From contig NZ_APNM01000021.1 of the NCBI RefSeq assembly GCF_040361335.1, forward strand, positions 1 to 53,796: 53,796 nucleotides of DNA, written 5' to 3'. The first letter of the stretch is position 1. Each line of letters starts with the position of its first letter. The translations under genes and the position numbers were made by a program. This DNA is from APNM01 sp040361335 (GTDB lineage: Bacteria; Pseudomonadota; Gammaproteobacteria; Nevskiales; Salinisphaeraceae). Below, one piece after another: positions 8,019 through 14,262 of the stretch. The notes beneath the pieces are model-generated. The model was not told the DNA's origin, ran no database searches, and saw only the letters and a list, made by a program, of their open reading frames with translations.

Positions 8019-8656
8019 CGCGCGGTGCGCTCCTGCGCGATCAGGTATTCGGCCACGCCCAGCATGCGCTCCTGACCGCCGGCCATGGGTCCGGAGATCC
8101 AGTAGCGGCCGTTCACGCCCAGGCTGGGCACGGACATGACACCGTAGGCGCGCATGAGGGCGTCGGCGCGCTCGACCCGTTCCGCCACCTCGTCGCTGTC
8201 GAAGGCGGCATCGAAGGCCTCGCCCTCGACGCCATGCTCGACGAAGAAGGCCCGGATCGCCGCGCGATTCGTCAGGCGGCGGCCGTCTTCATGGATCGCG
8301 GCGAAGACCTCGCCGTGCAGCTCGTCGAGCACGCCCAGCCGCTCGGCGGTATAGAACAGCCGGGCGTAGATCGGACCGGGCCCGCCGAAGGTGACCGGCA
8401 CGCGGCGCACCGTGGTACCGGCCGGCGGCTCCGCGGCCCAGGCCTCGAAAGCCGGCTCGAAGGCACGGCAATGCGGACACGAGTAGAGGAAGAATTCCAC
8501 GACCTCGACGCTGTCGCCCGCGGCGGTGGGTGCGCGCTCGTCCAGGGCCCGGTAGTGCTCGCCGGGCAGGAAGCGGGCCGGAAACGACCCCTGGCCCAGC
8601 GCCGGCGCCGCGACCGCCGCCAGCAGGGCGAGCAGCAGGCCGCGCCGGGCGATCAT
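8015..8656 (-). CDS. dsbA: Thiol:disulfide interchange protein DsbA
   Basis: Periplasmic oxidant that introduces disulfide bonds into exported proteins and is re-oxidised by DsbB. The 213-residue precursor has a signal peptide (LLLALLAAVAAPALGQG) and a thioredoxin fold with the active site CPHC at 60-63 inside VVEFFLYSCPHCRAFEP. The helical insertion and the cis-proline segment GVMSVPSLGVNGRYW follow. The start overlaps the cytochrome c4 stop by 4 bases and its end overlaps the M14 gene by 4 bases, so the three are translationally coupled. Cytochrome c4-dsbA beside engB and polA is also the Pseudomonas order, as I recall it. Confidence 0.95.
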   Translation of the reverse strand: MIARRGLLLALLAAVAAPALGQGSFPARFLPGEHYRALDERAPTAAGDSVEVVEFFLYSCPHCRAFEPAFEAWAAEPPAGTTVRRVPVTFGGPGPIYARLFYTAERLGVLDELHGEVFAAIHEDGRRLTNRAAIRAFFVEHGVEGEAFDAAFDSDEVAERVERADALMRAYGVMSVPSLGVNGRYWISGPMAGGQERMLGVAEYLIAQERTAR

Positions 8657-9294
8657 TCCGTCTCCGCGCCGGACGCCGGCCGCAGGCCGTTCACGAAGCT
8701 GGACACGGCCTCGATATCGGCGTCGCTCAGGCCCTCGGCCACCCCGGTCATGATCGCCGCGTGCGCCGTCTCGGGCACGTCGCCGTCGCGATAGGCCTTG
8801 AGCCGGCTCGCGACGTACTCGGCGTGCTGGCCCGAGAGGCTGGGATAACCGGCGGCGGCGTTACCCTGCCCGGCCGGACCGTGGCAGCCCGCGCAGGCCG
8901 GCACCTCGTCCTCGGCGTCGCCGCCGAAGTAGAGCTTCTGGCCGGCCTCGACCAGGGACTCGTCGGCCACGCCGGGCTTGGGCTGCTGCCGCGCGAAGTA
9001 CACGGCCAGGTCCTTCATGTCCTGCTCGCTGAGCGCGGCGGCCTGGCCCATCATGATGGCGTTGTCGCGCTGGCCGCTCTTGAAGAGCTGCAGTTGTTGC
9101 ACGATGTAGCGCGCGTTCTGCCCGGCGAGACTGGGCCACTGGGGATTGCTGCTGTTGCCGTTGGGCCCGTGGCAGGAGGCGCACACCGCGGCCTTCTCCG
9201 CGCCGGCCTCGGGATCGCCATCGACCAGCGGCTCCGCGCCGAGGGTACCGGCGGCCGCCATCAGGCCGAGCAGAACAAACATGCGCTGAATCAT
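8653..9294 (-). CDS. Dihaem cytochrome c4
   Basis: Periplasmic dihaem electron carrier feeding terminal oxidases such as cbb3-type. The 213-residue precursor has a signal peptide ending near LGAEP and two homologous class I domains with haem-binding CASCH at 38-42 and CAGCH at 134-138. Each is followed by GPNG/GPAG and PSLAGQ/PSLSGQ, and each has a methionine ligand region (IMMGQAAALS; AIMTGVAEGLS). It is divergent from engB and leads the operon with dsbA and the M14 peptidase. Family length and motif spacing are normal. Confidence 0.95.
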   Translation of the reverse strand: MIQRMFVLLGLMAAAGTLGAEPLVDGDPEAGAEKAAVCASCHGPNGNSSNPQWPSLAGQNARYIVQQLQLFKSGQRDNAIMMGQAAALSEQDMKDLAVYFARQQPKPGVADESLVEAGQKLYFGGDAEDEVPACAGCHGPAGQGNAAAGYPSLSGQHAEYVASRLKAYRDGDVPETAHAAIMTGVAEGLSDADIEAVSSFVNGLRPASGAETE

Positions 9295-9338
9295 GTCGCG
9301 TTAAACTCCGAGGGTCTGTAATCGGGTCGGCCATTCGC

Positions 9339-9357
9339 CACCGGCTTGCGGCCGGTG
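9339..9357. repeat. Short inverted repeat in the cytochrome c4/engB divergent region
   Basis: CACCGGC-TTGCG-GCCGGTG is a perfect 7-base inverted repeat in the 123-base gap between two divergent genes. It could be an operator or a leader hairpin. A -10-like TATAAC lies at 9398-9403 for engB. No known regulator is recognised. Confidence 0.35.
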
Positions 9358-9417
9358 ATCCGGCGCACCGTCGCGCGGGCCGTAATCCCATTCATTGTAT
9401 AACAGGCTGACAGCGCC

Positions 9418-10032
9418 ATGCAGGACGAACAGGCCCGCTCGGGTCGCCCGCTCGCGGGCGCGACATTCATCGCGTCGGCGCCACGCGCCGGCGCCTTCCC
9501 CCCGGACGACCGCCCGGAGGTGGCTTTCGCCGGCCGCTCCAACGCCGGCAAGTCGAGCGCCCTCAACACGCTCTGCGGGCAGCGCAAGCTGGCCCGGACC
9601 AGCAAGACGCCGGGCCGCACGCAGGCGATCAACTTCTTCGCCGCGGGCGACGGCCGCCTGGTCGATCTGCCCGGCTACGGCTTCGCCCGGGTGCCGCCCA
9701 AGGTCCGCGCCGCCTGGCAGGGGCTGGTCGAGGGCTACCTGGCGCGGCGGGCCGGCCTGCGTGGCGTGGTGCTGCTCATGGACGCCCGCCATCCCCTGAC
9801 GACATTCGACCGCCAGCTCCTCGATTGGGGCGCGGCGCGCTCGCTGCCGTTCCACGTCCTGCTCACCAAGGCCGACAAGCTCGGGCACGGAGCGCGCACC
9901 GCCACGCTCCGGGACGTGGCGCGGGCATTGCCGGAACACGGGGTGCAACTATTCTCCGCGACCCATCGCATCGGCCTGGACGAGGCGCGGGCGCGCATCG
10001 AGGCCTGGCTCGAAGACAACGATTGTAAATAA
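9418..10032 (+). CDS. engB: Ribosome biogenesis GTP-binding protein EngB (YsxC/YihA)
   Basis: Essential GTPase for assembly of the large ribosomal subunit. The 204-residue protein has all G motifs: G1 GRSNAGKSS at 39-47, G2 TPGRTQ, G3 DLPGYGFARV, G4 LTKADKLG and G5 FSATHRIG. The ATG at 9418 gives the usual N-terminus ahead of PEVAFAGRSN. It is transcribed toward polA. The polA-engB interval is a known sRNA locus in gammaproteobacteria (Spot 42, ErsA), and here it contains two predicted sRNA copies on the opposite strand. Confidence 0.96.
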   Translation: MQDEQARSGRPLAGATFIASAPRAGAFPPDDRPEVAFAGRSNAGKSSALNTLCGQRKLARTSKTPGRTQAINFFAAGDGRLVDLPGYGFARVPPKVRAAWQGLVEGYLARRAGLRGVVLLMDARHPLTTFDRQLLDWGAARSLPFHVLLTKADKLGHGARTATLRDVARALPEHGVQLFSATHRIGLDEARARIEAWLEDNDCK

Positions 10033-10084
10033 GAATAATTCGTATTAACTTTGCCCATGGTCGTTCCGGCAAGAGGAGACAACC

Positions 10085-10282
10085 ATGAGCTACGACATCG
10101 AGGCCTGGCTGGGAAAGGACGGCACCCCCCGCCTGCACATCATCGACGCGGATTCGGGCAGTGTCCGCCTGGCCTGGGGCGCCGGCGAGCGCGGCGGCGC
10201 GGACCCCGCGCTCAAGGGCCTGTTCCGGGAATTGCTGCTGCTGTCCGCCCTGCAACGGCTGGAGCGTCAGCGCTCGCGCTGA
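10085..10282 (+). CDS. Small protein of unknown function, 65 residues
   Basis: Not recognised. The ATG at 10085 has a strong ribosome binding site (AAGAGGAGACAACC), which argues for real translation. The product opens MSYDIEAWLGKDGTPRLHII, is mixed acidic in its first half, and ends in a helix rich in Leu and Arg (LLLLSALQRLERQRSR). There is no signal peptide or membrane segment. It follows engB by 52 bases in the same direction and may be co-transcribed with it. A perfect inverted repeat spans its stop codon. Confidence 0.6.
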   Translation: MSYDIEAWLGKDGTPRLHIIDADSGSVRLAWGAGERGGADPALKGLFRELLLLSALQRLERQRSR

Positions 10283-10286
10283 CGCT
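10263..10286. terminator. Perfect hairpin across the stop codon of the small ORF
   Basis: AGCGTCAGCG-CTCG-CGCTGACGCT forms a perfect 10-base-pair stem that includes the TGA at 10280-10282. No T-run follows, so it is at best a weak terminator or an mRNA 3'-end stabiliser for engB and the small ORF. Confidence 0.4.
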
Positions 10287-10441
10287 ACTACATATCAGAT
10301 TCCAAAGAGGCCTCTGTATAACGTAGCGAGCGAAGGTAGGTCGGCTGCCGCCGGAGCACAGGAAGCGCAGTGTATGTGCGGGTACATGAGCCCTCTTTCG
10401 GAAAGAGGGAGCACCGCCGGCGGGCGAGATACCGAGCGCAG
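10287..10441. repeat. Non-coding stretch with short hairpins and intergenic-repeat character
   Basis: No coding capacity is convincing. The stretch includes the 10-base palindrome AGAGGCCTCT near 10305-10314 and a perfect hairpin CCCTCTTTC-G-GAAAGAGGG at 10391-10409. The segment around 10355-10390 (GGAGCACAGGAAGCG...GTACATGAG) looks like intergenic repeats I have seen in other GC-rich gammaproteobacteria. It runs directly into the MITE-like element. Confidence 0.4.
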
Positions 10442-10866
10442 AGGGCCTGCTAACCCTTTCCCCCGTGGGCCGCGTTGCAGTCCAAGATCGTGCCAGACAA
10501 GGCGCGTGGCGCCGTGCCTTGGCTGAGTGCCAAGGCCAAGCCACGCAACGCCGGATGGCGCGATTTTGGGCGCAACCCGTTCGCCCCGAGAGGCGGAGCG
10601 GGGCCCCGCCGCGCAGCGGGGGGGTGCGACCCTCGGCGGGGCGACCTCCGCCCGTACCGGGGCAAACGTCCGCCCGCCGGCGGTCGCATCCCGGCTTGCG
10701 CCGGGACCCCTGCTCCGCGCCTCGTGCGGATGGGACGGCGGCCATTTTCCCGCAATCCTGCGTTGCCGCTCGCTCGCGTATGCCCGCTACGCCACGCTCC
10801 CGACGCCTTGTCTTGCGAAAAAATGGCCGCCGGTGCGGCGCACGCGGGAAAGGGTTAGCAGGCCCT
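10442..10866. mobile_element. MITE-like element of 425 bp with 32-bp terminal inverted repeats
   Basis: The left end 10442-10473 (starting AGGGCCTGCTAACCCTTTCC) and the reverse complement of 10835-10866 match at 30 of 32 positions. The interior codes for no recognisable protein. Both arms contain related GC-rich segments with GACAAGGCG and GCAACGC motifs, so the arms may themselves be repeats. No clear target duplication is visible. The right end lies three bases from the terminator T-run of sRNA copy A. It is probably a non-autonomous element or large palindromic repeat moved by a transposase encoded elsewhere. Confidence 0.6.
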
Positions 10867-10868
10867 TT

Positions 10869-10907
10869 AAAAAGAAGCCCCGGCGGTCGGGGGAGAACCG
10901 CCGGGGC
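10869..10907 (-). terminator. Rho-independent terminator of sRNA copy A
   Basis: On the minus strand an 11-base-pair GC-rich stem (10897-10907 with 10877-10887, GCCCCGGCGGT arms) is followed by TTCTTTTT. The loop is C-rich. This is a textbook intrinsic terminator, and it fixes the strand of the small RNA. Confidence 0.85.
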
Positions 10908-10979
10908 AACGTTTCCGGTCTTGGGGGGAACCGGATGGTTACCGCTCAGGGAGAACAAGCGGGCAAGCGCTTGGCTTGC
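10869..10979 (-). ncRNA. Predicted small RNA copy A, C-rich-loop hairpin family (Spot 42/ErsA locus, sX13-like)
   Basis: Read on the minus strand, three hairpins follow one another. CCGCT...AGCGG has loop TGTTCTCCCTG. TCCGGT...ACCGGA has a loop with six C's. An 11-bp terminator stem has loop TCTCCCCCG followed by TTCTTTTT. A further 5' stem GCAAGC...GCTTGC lies at 10963-10979. All three main loops expose C-rich, anti-Shine-Dalgarno-like sequence. This is the shape described for Xanthomonas sX13, and the polA-engB position is that of Spot 42 and ErsA. The 5' end is approximate; an extended -10-like TGACATGAC ends at 10980. Expression is inferred. Confidence 0.75.
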
Positions 10980-11068
10980 GTCATGTCAGACCGTGGCCGC
11001 CGGCGTTTGTTCCCGCCCGAATCGAAAAATTTTTTCCTATGATTTCATGTCCTTGCGCTGCGACGCGC

Positions 11069-11107
11069 AAAGAAAAGCCCCGGCGGTCGGGGGAGAACCG
11101 CCGGGGC
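11069..11107 (-). terminator. Rho-independent terminator of sRNA copy B
   Basis: The 11-base-pair stem formed by 11097-11107 and 11077-11087 on the minus strand is followed by TTTTCTTT at 11076-11069. Its stem and loop are identical to those of copy A; only the T-run differs. Confidence 0.85.
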
Positions 11108-11177
11108 ACGTTTCCGGTCTTGGGGGAACCGGATTGTCGTTACCGCTCAGGGAGAAAAGCGGGTAAGCAGCGCTTAC
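11069..11177 (-). ncRNA. Predicted small RNA copy B, tandem duplicate of copy A
   Basis: The same three-hairpin architecture as copy A, with the two terminators exactly 200 bases apart. Minus-strand hairpins are CCGCT/AGCGG at 11158-11162 and 11143-11147 (loop TTTCTCCCTG), TCCGGT/ACCGGA at 11128-11133 and 11113-11118 (loop TCCCCCAAG), and the terminator (loop TCTCCCCCG). The 5' stem is GTAAGC/GCTTAC, against GCAAGC/GCTTGC in copy A: a C-G to T-A compensatory change that supports folding as RNA. Sequence between hairpins varies more than the loops. It lies nearer to polA, so it may be the ancestral copy. The 5' end is uncertain; TGTCATACC upstream is a weak extended -10. Confidence 0.78.
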
Positions 11178-11210
11178 GTTTGGTATGACAGGCGTGTCCG
11201 GGGGGAGTTC

Positions 11211-11241
11211 CATGCCCGCGAAAAAAATTTTCGCGGGCATG
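11211..11241. repeat. 31-bp perfect hairpin with A/T core upstream of sRNA copy B
   Basis: CATGCCCGCGAAAA and its complement (11211-11224, 11228-11241) enclose AAA. A diverged counterpart with an AAAAATTTTTT core precedes copy A near 11024-11036, so the A/T tract belongs to the duplicated unit. It lies roughly 30-60 bases upstream of the presumed sRNA promoter and could be an UP element or regulator site. Confidence 0.5.
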
Positions 11242-11251
11242 AAAATCGGCG

Positions 11252-11418
11252 CTAGTGTCCCGTCTCATGAGTTTCTTGTCGCATGAGCGCGAGTCATCGG
11301 CGTGTCCGGTAAGGCGCCAAGCCGAGTCGTAGCAGGGACTGCGGCGAGGCTTGGCAACGCCGCCAGGCGCGGCGAGGGCCGCGCGCAATGCAAGGTACCC
11401 TGTGAGACGGGATACTAG
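11252..11418. mobile_element. Small MITE-like element flanked by CTAG duplication, inserted at the polA stop codon
   Basis: CTAG at 11252-11255 and 11415-11418 flanks a 159-base non-coding insert. The insert's ends TGTCCCGTCTCA and TGAGACGGGATA are inverted repeats with one mismatch. A 4-bp YTAR-type duplication (here CTAG) is the target preference known for IS5-related elements, which suggests the mobilising family. The right CTAG contains the complement of the polA TAG stop, so insertion left the polA reading frame intact while pushing the downstream sRNA genes away. Confidence 0.65.
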
Positions 11419-14087
11419 TGGGCCTCCTGCCAGTTGTCGCCGATGCCGGCCTCGGCGATCAGCGGCACGTCCAGACTGGCGACCCCGCACATGCGCTCGG
11501 CGATGTCGCCCGCCAGGCTCTCGGCCTCGGCCGCCGGCACCTCGAAGATCAGTTCGTCGTGGACCTGCATGATCATGCGGGCGCTTTCCGGCAGCCAGCC
11601 GGCCAATTCGATCATTGCCTTCTTGATCAGGTCCGCGGCGGTGCCCTGCAGCGGGGCGTTGATCGCGGTGCGCTCGGCGTAGGAGCGGCGCTGATAGTTA
11701 CGGGACTGGATTTCGGGCAGGTACAGCCGGCGCCCGAACAGGGTCTCGACGTAGCCCTGCTCGTGGGCCAGCCGGCGGGTATCGTCCATGAAGCGCCGCA
11801 CCCCGGAGAAACGCTCGAAGAAGCGCTCGATGTAGGCTTCGGCCTCCTCCCGCGGGATGCCGAGCTGGCGGCCCAGGCCGAAGGCGGACATGCCGTACAT
11901 GAGACCGAAGTTGATGGCCTTGGCCGCGCGCCGCTGGTCGGCCGTGACGTCGTCCAGCGGCGTGTCGAAGACCTCGGCCGCGGTCGCGCGATGGATGTCG
12001 CGGCCGGCGGCGAAGGCGTCGATCAGGCCGGGATCGCCGGACAGGTGCGCCATGATCCGCAGCTCGATCTGGGAGTAGTCCACCGCCAGCAGCCGGCAGC
12101 CTTCCGGGGCGACGAAGGCCTCGCGGATGCGGCGCCCGGCGGCGGTGCGCACGGGGATGTTCTGGAGGTTGGGATCGGACGAGGACAGGCGGCCGGTCGC
12201 CGCCACCGCCTGCTGGTAGGAGGTGTGCACACGGCCCGTGTCCGGGTTGACCATGCCGGGCAGCTTGTCGGCGTAGGTCGAACGCAGCTTGGCCATCTCC
12301 CGCCACTCCAGTATCAGGCGCGGCAGGGGATGGCGGTCGGCGAGCTCGGCGAGCACGTCCTCGGCGGTGGACGGCGCCCCCTTGGGGGTCTTGCGCAGCA
12401 CCGGCAGTTCCAGCCGGGTGAACAGGATCTCCTGGAGCTGGTTGGGCGAGCCCAGGTTGAAGGGCCCGCCGGCCTCCTCGTAGGCGGATTTCTGCAGCTC
12501 GGCCATGCCCTCGCCCAGCTCGCGGCTGATGCGGCCGAGCAACTCGGTGTCGATGCGCACGCCGGTGCGCTCCATCCCGGCCAGCACCGGCATCAACGGC
12601 ATCTCGATGTCGTGGAACAGGGCCTTGAGCGGCGCGTCGGCCGCCAGCCGCGGATACAGCACGTGGTGGAGCTGCAGCGTGATGTCCGCGTCCTCGGCGG
12701 CGTAGGGCACGGCCTCGTCCAGGCCCACCTGATTGAAGGTGATCTGCTTGGCGCCCTTGCCCGCCACGTCCTCGAACTTGATGGTGCCGCGATCGAGGTA
12801 CTGCAGGGCCAGCGAGTCCATGTCGTGGCGCGAGGCGGTGCTGTTGAGCACGTACGACTCCAGCATGGTGTCGTAGTCGCAGCCCTTGAGCTCGATGCCG
12901 TGGCGCGCCAGTACGTTGAGGTCGTACTTGAGGTGCTGGCCGACCTTGGGGCGCTCGGGGTCCTCCAGGATCGGCCGCAGCGCGTCCAGGACCTCGTCGC
13001 GCGGCAGCTGGTCCGGCGCGCCGGGATAATCGTGCGCCACCGGCACGTACCAGGCCTCGCCCGCCGCGACCGCGAACGACAGCCCCACGAGGTTGGCGCG
13101 CATCGCCTCCAGGCTGTCGGTCTCGGTGTCCACGCAGATCAGCCCGGCGTCGCGCAGCTTCGCCAGCATGGCATCGAAGGCGTCGCGGTCGAGCACGGCG
13201 CGGTAGTCGGCGTTGTCGCGCTGGGCGTCGGCCTGCTCGCGGTCGATCTCGCGCAGCCAGTTCTGGAACTCGAAGCGGCGGTAAAGCTCGCGCAGGGCCT
13301 CGGTATCCGCCTCGCCGCGGTCGAGATCGGGCAGGCCCAGGTCCAGTTCCAGCCCGCAGCGGATGGTGGCCAGGTCCTTGTACAGCGGCAGTTGATCCAG
13401 GGTGTCGCGCAGGTACTCGCCCACCTTGCCGCCGATCTCGTCGGCGTGGTCGATCACGCCCTCCAGGTCGCCGTAGGCCTGCAGCCACTTGGCGGCGGTC
13501 TTGGGCCCGACCTTGGACACGCCCGGGATGTTGTCGCTGTTGTCGCCGACCAGGGCCAGGTAGTCGGGCACGCGTTCCGGCTCGACGCCGAACTTCTCCA
13601 GGACCCGCGCGGCGTCGGTGCGCTTGTCCTGCATGGTGTCCAGCAGCGCGACGCGGTCGTCCACGAGCTGGGCCATGTCCTTGTCGCCGGTGACGATCAG
13701 CACCGGCTCCTTCGCGCGGCGCGCGAGGGTGCCGATGACATCGTCGGCCTCCACGCCCTCCATCTGCACGAACGGCAGCCCCAGCGCCTTGACGATGTCG
13801 CGGATGCCCGCGAACTGGGCGGACAGCTCCTCGGGCACCGGCGGCCGGTTGGCCTTGTAGTCCGCGAACAGGTCATGGCGGAAGGTCTTGCCGCGGGCGT
13901 CGAAGATCACGGCGATGCGCTCGGGCTCGTACTCGCGCAGGAGCTTGCGCAGCATGTTGGCCATGCCGTAGATCGCCCCGGTGGGCTCGCCGGCGCTGTT
14001 CGACAACGGCGGCAGGGCGTGAAACGCCCTATAGAGCCACGACGACCCGTCGACCAGGATCAGCGGCTTTGCATTCTCGTCGCTCAT
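11415..14087 (-). CDS. polA: DNA polymerase I
   Basis: Fills Okazaki-fragment and repair gaps and removes primers. The start ATG 14087 (MSDENAKPLILVDGSSWLYR) gives 890 residues; the open frame extends upstream only through the neighbouring repeat. Domains: 5'-3' exonuclease (1 to about 300, with VEGVEADDVIGTLA and VGDNSDNIPGV), proofreading 3'-5' exonuclease with intact CVDTETDS and YAAEDADITL motifs, and the polymerase domain with motif A VDYSQIELRIMAHLS, O-helix RRAAKAINFGLMYG and motif C QVHDELIFEV. The final codons abut the CTAG-flanked element, which supplies the stop. Downstream on the same strand lie the two predicted sRNAs. Confidence 0.97.
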   Translation of the reverse strand: MSDENAKPLILVDGSSWLYRAFHALPPLSNSAGEPTGAIYGMANMLRKLLREYEPERIAVIFDARGKTFRHDLFADYKANRPPVPEELSAQFAGIRDIVKALGLPFVQMEGVEADDVIGTLARRAKEPVLIVTGDKDMAQLVDDRVALLDTMQDKRTDAARVLEKFGVEPERVPDYLALVGDNSDNIPGVSKVGPKTAAKWLQAYGDLEGVIDHADEIGGKVGEYLRDTLDQLPLYKDLATIRCGLELDLGLPDLDRGEADTEALRELYRRFEFQNWLREIDREQADAQRDNADYRAVLDRDAFDAMLAKLRDAGLICVDTETDSLEAMRANLVGLSFAVAAGEAWYVPVAHDYPGAPDQLPRDEVLDALRPILEDPERPKVGQHLKYDLNVLARHGIELKGCDYDTMLESYVLNSTASRHDMDSLALQYLDRGTIKFEDVAGKGAKQITFNQVGLDEAVPYAAEDADITLQLHHVLYPRLAADAPLKALFHDIEMPLMPVLAGMERTGVRIDTELLGRISRELGEGMAELQKSAYEEAGGPFNLGSPNQLQEILFTRLELPVLRKTPKGAPSTAEDVLAELADRHPLPRLILEWREMAKLRSTYADKLPGMVNPDTGRVHTSYQQAVAATGRLSSSDPNLQNIPVRTAAGRRIREAFVAPEGCRLLAVDYSQIELRIMAHLSGDPGLIDAFAAGRDIHRATAAEVFDTPLDDVTADQRRAAKAINFGLMYGMSAFGLGRQLGIPREEAEAYIERFFERFSGVRRFMDDTRRLAHEQGYVETLFGRRLYLPEIQSRNYQRRSYAERTAINAPLQGTAADLIKKAMIELAGWLPESARMIMQVHDELIFEVPAAEAESLAGDIAERMCGVASLDVPLIAEAGIGDNWQEAH

Positions 14088-14099
14088 AGAAGGAAGACT

Positions 14100-14258
14100 A
14101 ACCACAGAGTCACAGGGATCACAGAGTGACAAGACTGGAATCCAAACCACAGAGACACTGAGGCACAGGGGGTTCGAAAAGGACAAACAACACTTTGTGC
14201 CTCTGTGCCTCTGTGGTTAATGGCTTCTTCCCTCCGTGTTCTCTGTGACTCTGTGGTT
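14100..14258. repeat. Nested AACCACAGAG inverted repeats between lysA and polA
   Basis: An outer pair (AACCACAGAG at 14100, CTCTGTGGTT ending 14258) encloses an inner pair (14145 and 14218). The arms consist of degenerate repeats such as CACAGAGACAC and GTGCCTCTGTG, so a long double hairpin can form. The same family recurs at 53640-53708 between aceE and aceF. It fills the whole lysA-polA gap. It is a dispersed intergenic palindromic repeat, not a gene. Confidence 0.8.
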
Positions 14259-14262
14259 CATA

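Noticed and set aside
10592..10700. Possible CRISPR-like or tandem repeats in the GC-rich interior of the 425-bp element
   Set aside because: No regular repeat-spacer spacing; only general GC-rich similarity.
10865..11165. Plus-strand reading of the duplicated units as CsrB/RsmZ-like GGA hairpins
   Set aside because: The loops read GGGGGA on the plus strand, but the T-runs after the last stem exist only on the minus strand, and gene order matches the Spot 42 orientation, so the minus strand is the likely transcript.
11211..11241. Hairpin at 11211-11241 considered as the polA terminator
   Set aside because: The A/T run is within the stem and loop rather than after it, and its diverged partner upstream of sRNA copy A suggests a promoter-associated element instead.
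11418..14129. Plus-strand open frame of 903 codons opposite polA
   Set aside because: Mirror of polA third-position GC bias; no domain or signal visible.
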